Part shown: positions 8,027 through 16,427 of the stretch, piece by piece
How positions within the stretch are numbered: position 1 is the stretch's first letter
Layout of the letters: the number at the start of each line of letters is the position of its first letter
Source of the DNA: Actinobacteria bacterium OK074
GTDB taxonomy: Bacteria; Actinomycetota; Actinomycetes; Streptomycetales; Streptomycetaceae
Length of the DNA: 64,000 nucleotides
NCBI GenBank assembly: GCA_001298575.1
Contig: LJCV01000296.1
Coordinates: 34,266 to 98,265, forward strand
Reading direction: 5' to 3'
Made by a program: the position numbers and the translations under genes
The notes under the pieces: generated by a model
Told to the model about the DNA's origin: nothing
The model's database searches: none
Seen by the model: only the letters and a program-made list of their open reading frames with translations

Positions 8027-8532
8027 GGGGGCTCCCTGGGGGTGGCTCGCCGGGGTCTAGGGGGTTGGGTTGAGGGGGTTGGGTGAGGGGGGCGGGTTGG
8101 GGGACGCAGTGGGGAACGCAGGGGACGGCTCGCGGGGTTCAACGTCTGTACGGGCGTTCGGTCACGTGGCGGACACGGGCGGGTACGGCGGTCCGGTGGC
8201 GGGTACGAGCGGGCGCGGACGGGTGCGGCGCGGCGACCGTACGCCGGGCGCGGCACGCCGGATGCGGCGGTCACGCGACCACCACGGTCTCGCACCTGCC
8301 CCGCACAGGTAAGTGAATGCTGTGCAAACCGCCTGTACGGGTCAGCAACCATTGCGTTACGGGCGCCTGCTCGTGCATGCTCCCTGGAACCCCCCGCGGC
8401 CCGTGCGGGGTATGGGCTAAGGAGGCGTGCCGCCGTACCCTTGGGGGTATGGGGTTGGGAAGATGATTCCCGGACACAGCTCTGCCGCCCCCTGTCGGCC
8501 CACCCACTGAGGATCCGAACGCCGAGACACCC
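8027..8532. other. Intergenic region upstream of the universal stress gene
   Basis: 506 bp. 8055-8110 is a G/T-rich run of GGGTTGG-like repeats; the rest is GC-rich without a credible gene. The promoter for the stress-protein gene should lie in 8420-8530, but no clear boxes were placed. Confidence 0.5.
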
Positions 8533-9060
8533 ATGGCCGGTCACGAATTCTTCGAACCCGCGGACCGCAAGCGGCCGGTCGCCGACCCCACGGCGGCCGA
8601 TCCCCTGGCGGCGGAAGAACCACGCCAATCCTGCGATCCCGCCTTCAAGCACGGCGTGGTCGTCGGCTTCGACGGCTCCACGTCCAGCGAGCGCGCCCTC
8701 GCCTACGCGATCGGCATGGCCCATCGCTCCAGCGCGGGCCTGATCATCGTGCACGTCGCCAACCGGCTGCCCACCACCGTGTGGGCGGGCTGCGAACCAC
8801 CGGTCTTCGTGGACGTCCCCGACCACCGCACCGAGGTCCTCGGGCTCGAACTCGCCTGCGCGGAGTACCTCGCGGAGGTGCCCTGGATCCTGGTCGAGCG
8901 CGGCGGCGACATCTGCCACGAACTCGAAGAGGTGGGGCGGGAGTACGAGGCCGACGCGATCGTGGTCGGCTCGACGCACGGCATCGTCGGCCGCATCTTC
9001 GGCTCCGTCGCCGGCCGCCTCGCCAAGCGCGCCCAGCGGCCCGTGATCGTCATTCCCTGA
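8533..9060 (+). CDS. Universal stress protein (UspA family)
   Basis: A 175-residue protein with an extra N-terminal segment of about 40 residues before the Usp fold. The domain starts at V-V-V-G-F-D-G-S-T-S-S-E-R-A-L and ends with the nucleotide-binding pattern V-G-S-T-H-G-I-V-G-R-I-F-G-S-V-A-G-R-L. This fits the ATP-binding G-2x-G-9x-G-(S/T) class. Such proteins are cytoplasmic and induced by growth arrest or stress; the partner here is unknown. It is transcribed alone. Confidence 0.9.
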   Translation: MAGHEFFEPADRKRPVADPTAADPLAAEEPRQSCDPAFKHGVVVGFDGSTSSERALAYAIGMAHRSSAGLIIVHVANRLPTTVWAGCEPPVFVDVPDHRTEVLGLELACAEYLAEVPWILVERGGDICHELEEVGREYEADAIVVGSTHGIVGRIFGSVAGRLAKRAQRPVIVIP

Positions 9061-9424
9061 GCCCCGCACGGCACTTGAGGGACTGTCACTTCTGAGCCTT
9101 CGGCCTCGCCGGGGCGTGCCGACGTCAACTGCTGCCCGTTCGAGGCGTCCTCAATCCGGGTGGGTTCGCGCCGTCGTCAACCGGCGCACGTTTACGGCCA
9201 CTTCGCGCCCCGGCGCACGCTTCACTTCCACCCCCGCCGCCGTCCTTCGGTGACGCAGCGTCGTCCCAGGTGGGATGAGCCGTGGATATCGGTGGTCGAC
9301 CCGTCGCGTTCCGTGAACCTACTCGTGCGTAGATGTGTTCGTGCGCTTGTGAAGGGCATATATCGGTCACCGCACAGCCGAACCATGCCGCACAACGGCA
9401 CGCACATCACGAAGGGAGCCCGCT
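9061..9424. other. Intergenic region upstream of the acetate-transporter-like gene
   Basis: 364 bp without a credible gene. 9340-9375 is locally AT-rich (CATATATC), a plausible -10 area for the downstream gene, with a GGAG ribosome-binding site just before 9425. Confidence 0.5.
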
Positions 9425-10018
9425 GTGGACAACGACGTCTCCGCGGGAGGCCGGGGCAGCACCGGACACACCAGCACGGCAACCACCACCGTCGTCGGCC
9501 GACTCGCCCTCGGCATCACCCTGTTGGCCTTCGGCCTCGGGTACACGGACGCGATCAACGGCGTGAGCGCCGCCGACGCCGTCTCCATCGCCCATTACGT
9601 GGGCGGAGTCGCCCTCTTCCTCGCCGGTCTGCTCGCGCTCCGCGACCACGACACCGCCACCGGTACGGCCTTCACGGCCCTCGGCTCGCTCTGGTTCACC
9701 TGGGCCGTCTCGGCGGGCAACCAGGTCTCCGACAACGCCGCCGGCCTCTTCCTGCTCCTGTTCGCCCTGGTGGCGCTCTCCCTGACCCTGGCCGCGGGCG
9801 CCGTGCTCGACCAGGGCGCGTACGGGCTGCTGTTCGTCTCGCTGCTCCTGCTGGCCATCGCCCGCTTCGGCGCCAACGACGGACTCGCCAAGGTGGGCGG
9901 CTGGTTCGCCGTCGCCGCGGGCGCGCTCGCCTGGTACGCGGCCACCGCGGCCCTGGCCCACTGGCCCACCGCCCTCCCCCGACGCGCCGCCGGCCGGGGG
10001 GTGACGGCCACCGGCTGA
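9425..10018 (+). CDS. GPR1/FUN34/YaaH-type (acetate/succinate transporter-like) membrane protein
   Basis: A 197-residue protein. A Gly/Ser/Thr-rich N-terminal tail precedes six hydrophobic helices of about 20 residues, the size and layout of the AceTr (SatP) family. The GTG start has GGAG nine bases upstream. I recall near-identical Streptomyces proteins annotated as GPR1/FUN34/YaaH transporters, but the classical N-P-A-P-L-G-L signature is not obvious, so acetate transport is tentative. It is monocistronic, followed by two hairpins shared with the convergent glmS. Confidence 0.7.
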   Translation: MDNDVSAGGRGSTGHTSTATTTVVGRLALGITLLAFGLGYTDAINGVSAADAVSIAHYVGGVALFLAGLLALRDHDTATGTAFTALGSLWFTWAVSAGNQVSDNAAGLFLLLFALVALSLTLAAGAVLDQGAYGLLFVSLLLLAIARFGANDGLAKVGGWFAVAAGALAWYAATAALAHWPTALPRRAAGRGVTATG

Positions 10019-10027
10019 GGCAGGCGC

Positions 10028-10058
10028 GGGGCTCAGGGAATGGGCGCCCTGAGCCCCC
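10028..10058 (+). terminator. First hairpin after the acetate-transporter-like gene
   Basis: An 11-bp stem, GGGGCTCAGGG with its complement, around a 9-base loop, 10 bp past the stop codon. Confidence 0.6.
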
Positions 10059-10064
10059 ACGAGG

Positions 10065-10106
10065 GAACGGCCCCCCTGCGCAGGTGGCGTTGCAGGGGGG
10101 CCGTTC
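10065..10106. terminator. Bidirectional terminator between the convergent genes
   Basis: A perfect 15-bp stem (10065-10079 with 10092-10106, GAACGGCCCCCCTGC) lies between the convergent transporter-like gene and glmS. Confidence 0.8.
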
Positions 10107-10134
10107 ACAACGGGTGTTGAAAGCAGGGGAGTTA

Positions 10135-11952
10135 CTACTCCACCGTCACCGACTTCGCGAGGTTGCGCGGCTTGTCGATGTCGCGCCCCAGGGCCAACGC
10201 CGAGTGGTAGGCGAGGAGTTGGAGCGGGATGCCCATCAGGATCGGGTCCAGTTCGTTCTCGTTCTTCGGGACGACGATGGTGTGGTCGGCCTTCTCCTGC
10301 TCCTGGTGGGCCACGGCCAGGATCCGGCCGCTGCGGGCCTTGATCTCCTCCAGGGCGGCGCGGTTCTTCTCCAGCAGGTCGTCGTCCGGGACGATCGCCA
10401 CCGTCGGCAGCGCGGGCTCGATCAGGGCGAGCGGGCCGTGCTTCAACTCCGAGGCGGGGTACGCCTCCGCGTGGATGTAGGAGACCTCCTTCAGCTTCAG
10501 CGAAGCCTCCCGGGCCACCGGGTAGCCGCGCACCCGGCCGATGAACAACATCGAGCGGGCCTCGGCGAGTTGCTCCGCCAGCTTCTTGATCTCCTCCTCC
10601 TGGCCCAGGACTTCGTTGATCTGCTCCGGCAGCTTCCGCAGACCGGCGATGATCCGCTTGCCGTCGGAGACCGACAGGTCCCGGGTGCGGCCCAGGTGCA
10701 GCGCCAACAGGGCGAAGGCGACGGTGGTGTTGGTGAAGCACTTGGTGGAGACCACGCACACCTCGGGCCCGGCGTGCACGTACATGCCGCCGTCGGCCTC
10801 CCGGGCAATCGCGGAGCCGACGACGTTGACGACACCGAGCACCCGGGCGCCCTTGCGCTTCAACTCCTGTACGGCGGCCAGCACGTCGTAGGTCTCGCCG
10901 GACTGGGAGACGGCCACGTAGAGCGTGTCGGGGTCGACGACGGCGTTGCGGTAGCGGAACTCGGAGGCCGGTTCGGCGTCCGCGGGGATGCGGGCCAGCT
11001 CCTCGATGAGCTGGGCGCCGATCATGCCCGCGTGGTACGAGGTGCCGCAGCCGAGGATCTTCACGCGCCGCACGGCCCGCGCGGCACGGGCGTCGAGGTT
11101 GAGGCCGCCGAGGTGCACGGTGGAGAACCGGTCGTCGATCCGGCCGCGCAGCACCCGGTCCACGGCGTCGGCCTGCTCGTGGATCTCCTTGTGCATGTAC
11201 GTGTCGTGGCCGCCCATGTCGTACGACTCGGCCTCCCACTCCACCGTGGTCGGCTCCGTCGTCGTACGGGTGCCCTCGGTGGTGTACGTGCGGAAGTCGT
11301 CGGCCTTGAGGGTGGCCATCTCGCCGTCGTCCAGGGTGACGATCTGGCGGGTGTGGGTGACCAGCGCGGCGACGTCCGAGGCGACGAACATCTCCTTCTC
11401 GCCGATGCCCAGGACGACGGGGGAGCCGTTGCGGGCCACCACGATCCGGTCGGGGAAGTCGGCGTGCAGGACGGCGATGCCGTACGTGCCCTCGATGACC
11501 CGCAGGGTCTCGCGGACCTTGTCCTCCAGGCGCTCGGCCTGGGCGCGGGCGATCAGGTGGGTGAGGACCTCGGTGTCGGTCTCGGAGAGGAAGACCACGC
11601 CGTCCGCCTCCAGCTTGCGGCGCAGGTCGGCGGCGTTGTCGATGATCCCGTTGTGGACGACGGCGACCTTGCCCTCGGCGTCCAGGTGCGGGTGCGCGTT
11701 GACGTCGGAGGGGGCGCCGTGGGTGGCCCAGCGGGTGTGCGCGATGCCGGTGGTGCCCTTGAAGCGGGCGGGCACCTTGGCCTCCAGGTCACGGACGCGG
11801 CCCTTGGCCTTGACCGTCTTCAGTCCGGCGGCCTTCGGCGAGGTGACCGCGATGCCGGCCGAGTCGTAGCCCCGGTACTCCAGGCGCTGCAACCCTTCGA
11901 GGAGCAGCGGTGTGACATCACGCTTACCGATGTATCCGACAATTCCGCACAT
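10135..11952 (-). CDS. glmS: Glutamine-fructose-6-phosphate aminotransferase
   Basis: A 605-residue GlmS that makes glucosamine-6-phosphate for peptidoglycan from fructose-6-phosphate and glutamine. Cys2 is the N-terminal nucleophile of the glutaminase domain (start M-C-G-I-V-G-Y-I-G). The middle and C-terminal halves are two SIS isomerase domains with G-C-G-T-S-Y-H-A and S-Q-S-G-E-T-Y-D. The C-terminus L-A-K-S-V-T-V-E is typical. No glmS ribozyme is apparent upstream; a small gene ends only 44 bp before the start, so the two may be co-transcribed. Streptomyces often carry two glmS copies and this one cannot be ranked. Confidence 0.96.
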   Translation of the reverse strand: MCGIVGYIGKRDVTPLLLEGLQRLEYRGYDSAGIAVTSPKAAGLKTVKAKGRVRDLEAKVPARFKGTTGIAHTRWATHGAPSDVNAHPHLDAEGKVAVVHNGIIDNAADLRRKLEADGVVFLSETDTEVLTHLIARAQAERLEDKVRETLRVIEGTYGIAVLHADFPDRIVVARNGSPVVLGIGEKEMFVASDVAALVTHTRQIVTLDDGEMATLKADDFRTYTTEGTRTTTEPTTVEWEAESYDMGGHDTYMHKEIHEQADAVDRVLRGRIDDRFSTVHLGGLNLDARAARAVRRVKILGCGTSYHAGMIGAQLIEELARIPADAEPASEFRYRNAVVDPDTLYVAVSQSGETYDVLAAVQELKRKGARVLGVVNVVGSAIAREADGGMYVHAGPEVCVVSTKCFTNTTVAFALLALHLGRTRDLSVSDGKRIIAGLRKLPEQINEVLGQEEEIKKLAEQLAEARSMLFIGRVRGYPVAREASLKLKEVSYIHAEAYPASELKHGPLALIEPALPTVAIVPDDDLLEKNRAALEEIKARSGRILAVAHQEQEKADHTIVVPKNENELDPILMGIPLQLLAYHSALALGRDIDKPRNLAKSVTVE

Positions 11953-11996
11953 GTGTTGAGTCGTCCCCTAGTGGTCTGGTCGAGTCGGTCGAGTCG

Positions 11997-12254
11997 TCAG
12001 CCGTAGACCATGCGCCGCAGCTGCCGCAGCGAGAGTGCGGGCGGTGCGACCGCGCGGTAGCGCAGTTCCGCCTCGATCCGGTCGAAGATCACCGCGTTCA
12101 CCAGACCCTGGGTCTGGAGCTCGCGGTGGCGGCGGCGTACGTAGTCCTCGGTCGTCTCGTCGAAGTACGCGAGCACGTCCTGGATCACCCGTAGTGCCTC
12201 GCCCCGGCTCAGCGGCGTGGAACGCGTCAGATGATCTACAAGTTCGTCGTGCAC
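11997..12254 (-). CDS. Small conserved actinobacterial protein upstream of glmS
   Basis: An 85-residue, highly charged protein. It reads as mostly helical, with a D-E-T-T-E-D-Y-V-R-R-R-H-R-E-L core and an R-R-M-V-Y-G end. The GTG start at 12254 is preceded by AGGA eight bases upstream; a TTG at 12290 gives a longer form. I recall the same small gene next to glmS in other Streptomyces, but no function is known. No signal peptide or membrane segment. It is likely co-transcribed with glmS. Confidence 0.75.
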   Translation of the reverse strand: MHDELVDHLTRSTPLSRGEALRVIQDVLAYFDETTEDYVRRRHRELQTQGLVNAVIFDRIEAELRYRAVAPPALSLRQLRRMVYG

Positions 12255-12404
12255 CCGGTCGATCCTGGGGGACCCGCGAGCGATTCGCAAGAATCCTGCC
12301 CGATTCCGGGCAACAGGCTGTTGAAACTCTTATGGGGCCCTGTTTGCAGCCTGTCCACCCTGTGTCTTGCGTGACGTCGCCCACGCGGAGGAGTTTCTGG
12401 AGTC

Positions 12405-13982
12405 ATGGACATTCCACGCATGGGAGTACCGGACAAGCTCGCCGAGCGGATGAGCATGGCCGAACAGCACGAATACCTGCGGGCGAGATTCTCGCGGCGC
12501 AACCTGATCAGAGGCGGCGCCGTCACCCTCGGCGCCGTAACGGGCGGAGCCTTCGTGCCCGGCGCGGTCGCCCAGGCCGCCACCCCCACCGCGAGCACCT
12601 TCGCGTCGGCGGCGACGGTCGACGGCAGGCTCGTCGCCCCCTTCGGCCGCCACCTGGCCTACGGCGCCGACCCGCGCACCGAGATGACCGTCTCCTGGCA
12701 GGTCCCGGTCGCGGTGAAGAAGCCGTTCATCCGCATCGGCGCCCACCCGTGGGACCTCTCGCGCAAGATCGAGGCCGAGGTACGCGCCCTGTACACCCCG
12801 GCCGGCGTCGGCACCAGCGCCGACTACACCCAGTACTACCTGCACGCCAAGCTCACCCACCTGCGCCCCGGCAAGACGTACTACTACGGCGTCGGCCACG
12901 ACGGCTTCGACCCGGCGGCCCCGCACCTCACCGGCACCCTGGGCACCTTCACCACCGCGCCCGCGCACGCCGAGCCGTTCACCTTCACCGCCTTCGGCGA
13001 CCAGGGCGTCAGCTACCACGGCCTGGCCAACGACAGCATCATCCTGGGCCAGAACCCGGCCTTCCACCTGCACGCCGGCGACATCGCCTACGCCGACTCC
13101 TCCGGCGCGGGCGAGACCGCCGACACCTTCGACACCCGCGTGTGGGACCAGTTCCTCGCGCAGACCGAGTCGGTCGCCAAGTCCGTGCCGTGGATGGTGA
13201 GTTACGGCAACCACGACATGGAAGCCTGGTACTCGCCCAACGGTTACGGCGGCGAGGAGGCCCGCTTCAGCCTCCCCGGCAACGGCCCCGACAAGGAGCA
13301 CCTGCCGGGCGTCTACACCTTCGTCTACGGCAACACGGCGATCATCTCGCTCGACGCCAACGACATCTCCTTCGAGATCCCGGCCAACCTCGGCATCTCC
13401 GGCGGCACTCAGACCACGTGGTTCGAGGCGCAGCTGAAGAAGTACCGGGCGAGCAAGCACATCGACTTCATCGTCGTGTTCTTCCACCACTGCTCGTACT
13501 GCACCTCCACCGCGCACGCCTCCGAGGGCGGCGTACGCCAGGAGTGGGTGCCGCTGTTCGAGAAGTACACGGTCGACCTCGTCATCAACGGCCACAACCA
13601 CGTCTACGAGCGCACCGACGTCCTCAAGGGCAACGAGGTCGTCAAGAAGCTGCCGATCGGCGGCACCGCGTACCCGCAGACCGACGGTGTCGTGTACGTC
13701 ACCGCGGGCGCGGCCGGCCGCAGCCTGTACGCGTTCAGCGCCGACCAGTCCTACGAGGGCAACGTCAAGGACAACGACGCGGTCGCCTCCTTCGTCAACA
13801 CCAAGGACGGCCAGGTCAAGGAGACCGTCGCCTGGTCGCGCGTGCGCTACCTCAACTACTCCTTCCTGCGCATCGACGTGACCCCCGCGAGCAAGGGCCG
13901 CACGGCGACGCTGAAGGTCCGCGGCATCGCGGAGTCGGGCGCGGAGGTCGACAACTTCACGGTGGCGCGCACGGTCAAGTAG
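12405..13982 (+). CDS. Tat-exported purple-acid-phosphatase-like metallophosphoesterase
   Basis: A 525-residue secreted phosphoesterase. Residues about 29-60 form a Tat signal (S-R-R-N-L-I-R, hydrophobic stretch, A-Q-A-A). A fibronectin-like N-terminal domain typical of purple acid phosphatases follows. The catalytic domain has the dinuclear-metal motifs in order: F-G-D-Q-G, G-D-I-A-Y-A-D, Y-G-N-H-D-M, F-F-H-H and G-H-N-H-V-Y-E-R. It likely releases phosphate from organic esters outside the cell. A weak PHO-box-like direct repeat lies at 12342-12363. An unusually long 28-residue segment precedes the twin arginines. Confidence 0.9.
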   Translation: MDIPRMGVPDKLAERMSMAEQHEYLRARFSRRNLIRGGAVTLGAVTGGAFVPGAVAQAATPTASTFASAATVDGRLVAPFGRHLAYGADPRTEMTVSWQVPVAVKKPFIRIGAHPWDLSRKIEAEVRALYTPAGVGTSADYTQYYLHAKLTHLRPGKTYYYGVGHDGFDPAAPHLTGTLGTFTTAPAHAEPFTFTAFGDQGVSYHGLANDSIILGQNPAFHLHAGDIAYADSSGAGETADTFDTRVWDQFLAQTESVAKSVPWMVSYGNHDMEAWYSPNGYGGEEARFSLPGNGPDKEHLPGVYTFVYGNTAIISLDANDISFEIPANLGISGGTQTTWFEAQLKKYRASKHIDFIVVFFHHCSYCTSTAHASEGGVRQEWVPLFEKYTVDLVINGHNHVYERTDVLKGNEVVKKLPIGGTAYPQTDGVVYVTAGAAGRSLYAFSADQSYEGNVKDNDAVASFVNTKDGQVKETVAWSRVRYLNYSFLRIDVTPASKGRTATLKVRGIAESGAEVDNFTVARTVK

Positions 13983-13988
13983 GCCCTC

Positions 13989-14016
13989 CCGTATGCCCCG
14001 AAGGCAGGGCGTACGG
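13989..14016. terminator. Hairpin after the phosphatase gene
   Basis: A 10-bp stem with one T-G pair (CCGTATGCCC / GGGCGTACGG) begins seven bases after the phosphatase stop and lies between convergent genes. Confidence 0.6.
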
Positions 14017-14035
14017 TTCCGGGCCGGTGCCCCGG

Positions 14036-14944
14036 TCAGTCCGCGGACTCCCACATCCCCTTGAGCACCGCCCGCTTGGCCATGGCGAACTCCTCGTCCG
14101 TCAGGACCCGGGAGCGGTGGAGTTCGCCCAACTCCCGCAGACGGCGCAGCAACGCGTCGTGCTCGTCCTCGACGGGCGGCCCGGACTGCTTCGGCAGTTC
14201 GGGCCTTCGCGTTACGGCGTCGGCGGCGGGCGCCGCGGCCGGGTGCGGCAGCCGCGCCTGGACGGCCGCCGCGACCAGCGCCATCAGCGGGTCCTTCCTG
14301 AACCCCCACAACTCCACGCAGTGCGGGTCGTGTTTGGGCCGCGGGCGCTCCCGGCCGGTGTCGGCCCCGGGCACGGTGAACCGCAGACAGCCGTGTTCGA
14401 GACCGGCCGACGGCCGCCACTCCACCGCGGTGATCTCGGCCACCGCCAGCGTGCGCGGCCCACCGGCGGTCTTGGTCTCCTCCGTCTTCCAGTTCCACTC
14501 CAGCCGTACGTGCTCGCCGTCGAAGCTCGCGGTGCCGTCCCCGGCGGAGCAGGACAGCGGAACGGCCGGGCCCGGCAGCAGATAGCGGTCGACGGCGTCG
14601 GTCGGCACCCCGTCCAGCAGCAGCGCGCCGCGCACCGCCTCGACGAAGTACTCGGCGACGCCGTAGCGGTCGGCGGCCACGGTCAGCTGGTACGGGTCGT
14701 CGCCCTCGCCGAGCTTCCCGCCGGTCGCCTGGAGCAGCGGGTCGGCGCCGTCGCGCAGCCGTAGCCGCAACCGTCCCGTCTTCCGGCCCTGTTCGAACGA
14801 GACGCCCGCCAACGCGCCCAGCGGAACGGTGAGTTCGCCCAGCGCCCGGCGCAGCAGCCCGACTCCCTTGTCGCGCCCCGGGGTCAGCCGCAGCGCGTCA
14901 CCGTCGAAGGCCCAGGTGCCGTCCTTCTGGATGATTTCCGCCAT
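14036..14944 (-). CDS. DUF4429 / SHOCT-domain protein
   Basis: A 302-residue cytoplasmic protein. Two PH-like repeats of the DUF4429 type (about residues 5-110 and 130-225) are recognisable by repeated W-x-F-D-G-(D/E)-x-x-R-L starts (W-A-F-D-G and A-S-F-D-G). The C-terminal 35 residues match the SHOCT pattern, with L-G-E-L-H-R-S-R-V-L-T-D-E-E-F. SHOCT segments often mediate oligomerisation or membrane association. Function is unknown. It is convergent with the phosphatase gene and separated from desE by a terminator. Confidence 0.88.
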   Translation of the reverse strand: MAEIIQKDGTWAFDGDALRLTPGRDKGVGLLRRALGELTVPLGALAGVSFEQGRKTGRLRLRLRDGADPLLQATGGKLGEGDDPYQLTVAADRYGVAEYFVEAVRGALLLDGVPTDAVDRYLLPGPAVPLSCSAGDGTASFDGEHVRLEWNWKTEETKTAGGPRTLAVAEITAVEWRPSAGLEHGCLRFTVPGADTGRERPRPKHDPHCVELWGFRKDPLMALVAAAVQARLPHPAAAPAADAVTRRPELPKQSGPPVEDEHDALLRRLRELGELHRSRVLTDEEFAMAKRAVLKGMWESAD

Positions 14945-15000
14945 GGGAGGGATTGTTCCATCGTGGGCGCGGAACGGCCGGGTGTCGGGGCGGAACGTGG

Positions 15001-15037
15001 ACGTGCACCCCGGAGGACCGTACTCCGGGGTGCACGT
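15001..15037 (-). terminator. Terminator downstream of desE
   Basis: A perfect 15-bp stem, ACGTGCACCCCGGAG with its complement at 15023-15037, around a 7-base loop, located just past the desE-like stop codon. Confidence 0.8.
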
Positions 15038-15097
15038 CGGCTGCGGGGCCGGAACTCCGGCCGCTGGTAAGGGGATTGACGGATCGTCAGGTGGTTG

Positions 15098-16153
15098 TCA
15101 GCCGACCTTCTCCGCCGTCTCGATCGCCTTGGCGAGGCTCTCCACCATCGGGGTGCACTTGTCGTAGGACAGGATCGGTTCGGCCGAACGCGCGATGACC
15201 TGGCCCGCCTTGACCGCGGGCAGCTTCTTCCAGGTCGCCTCGGTGATGTCGGCGGGCTGGATGGCAGCGGAGCGGTCGTCCATCATGATGACGTCGGCCG
15301 CGTACTTGTCGACGTTCTCCCAGCTGAGCGACTCGTACCAGCCGCCGTACTTCGCCATGGCCTTCTTCGAGGGCTCGACGAAGTTCACGCCGAGCGCCTT
15401 GTAGTACTCCAGGTCGACGGAGAGGTCGCTGCCGGAGACGTAGAAGACCGAGTCGGCCGCGGAGCCCACCAGCACCTTGATGTCGGGGTGTGCCTTGGCC
15501 GCCGCGCGCAGCCGGGCGGAGGCGTCCTCGAAGCGCTTCTTGGCGGCGACGACCTTGGCGGACTTCAGGTCGGCGCCGAGCTTCTCGGCGAGGGCGGCCA
15601 TGTGGGCCAGGGGCGTGGTGAGTTGGCGGTCGTAGCAGGAGACGGCGATGCTCGGCGCGAGCTTGGCGATCTTGTCCTTGGACTCCTCCGGCACGTACCA
15701 GAGGGTGCCGGCGGCGTCGAAGGTGGTGGTGATCAGGACGTCGGGGGAGAGGGCCGCGTACTTCTCGATGTTGAAGGCGCCCCAGGTGTTGCCGATGATC
15801 GTGACCTTGGTGATGTCGAGGTCACCGGCCTGGACGTCGGCCTTGCCGTCCTTGTCCTTGGTGGGGCCGAAGACGCCCTTCACCTCGACGCCGTAGTCGT
15901 ACAGCGCCGCCGCGACGCCCGTGAACGCGACGATGCTGCCCGGGACTTCGGCCAGCTTCACCGTCGTACCGCGGTCGTCCTCGAAGGAGAAGGGGCCGGA
16001 CTTCGCCGCGGCCGTCGAGTCGCCGGAGCCGCTGTCCGTGCCGCCGTCGCCGCCGTCGTCCCCGCAGGCGGCGAGCGCGGCGCGGAGGCCGAGGGCGCCA
16101 CCCGCGGCGAGGAGGCCGCGGCGGGTGAGTCTGACGGGGCGGGCGTTCGACAT
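15098..16153 (-). CDS. desE: Iron-siderophore-binding lipoprotein, DesE-like
   Basis: A 351-residue type III (FecB/FepB-like) binding protein. The N-terminus has twin arginines (L-T-R-R-G-L-L) and the lipobox L-A-A-C at about residue 30, then a Gly/Asp/Ser linker. The binding domain ends with L-P-A-V-K-A-G-Q-V and S-Y-D-K-C, close to remembered DesE of S. coelicolor, which binds ferrioxamines. A DmdR/IdeR-type iron box lies about 75 bp upstream, so iron repression is expected. No permease, ATPase or desABCD genes lie beside it here, unlike the remembered S. coelicolor arrangement. Ferrioxamine specificity is inferred. Confidence 0.85.
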   Translation of the reverse strand: MSNARPVRLTRRGLLAAGGALGLRAALAACGDDGGDGGTDSGSGDSTAAAKSGPFSFEDDRGTTVKLAEVPGSIVAFTGVAAALYDYGVEVKGVFGPTKDKDGKADVQAGDLDITKVTIIGNTWGAFNIEKYAALSPDVLITTTFDAAGTLWYVPEESKDKIAKLAPSIAVSCYDRQLTTPLAHMAALAEKLGADLKSAKVVAAKKRFEDASARLRAAAKAHPDIKVLVGSAADSVFYVSGSDLSVDLEYYKALGVNFVEPSKKAMAKYGGWYESLSWENVDKYAADVIMMDDRSAAIQPADITEATWKKLPAVKAGQVIARSAEPILSYDKCTPMVESLAKAIETAEKVG

Positions 16154-16229
16154 GGGTGCGTTCTGCTTTCGGGATCGGTGGTGCGGGCCGTGCGGTGGTG
16201 CGGGCCGTGCGAGGCGGCCGAGGTGTTGA

Positions 16230-16248
16230 TTAGGTTAGCCTAACCTGA
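16230..16248. promoter_or_regulatory. DmdR/IdeR iron box upstream of desE
   Basis: TTAGGTTAGCCTAACCTGA matches the actinobacterial iron-box consensus, with 7-bp inverted arms AGGTTAG/CTAACCT. Binding by the iron-loaded repressor DmdR1 would block desE transcription when iron is plentiful. Confidence 0.92.
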
Positions 16249-16427
16249 TCCCGAATTCAGCGCCGGGGGCAATCACCGACCGGTCACGATCCGCTGTCGT
16301 GGCGGTGAATCATGCGGGCGATCTGGGGCTTTCCTGTGGAGACCGCCGGGTAGGGGAGGGTGATACGCAACCCTTGGCCACGGATTCCGGTTTTCTTTCC
16401 CGTACCCCCGCGAAAGGAAGCCCGACC

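Noticed and set aside
11953..11996. glmS ribozyme
   Set aside because: The gap is only 44 bp, too short for the ribozyme, and no conserved core was seen.
9160..12006. Very long reading frame across the acetate-transporter-like gene and the glmS antisense strand
   Set aside because: Its translation is Arg/Gly/His-rich shadow sequence; glmS on the minus strand has clear domains.
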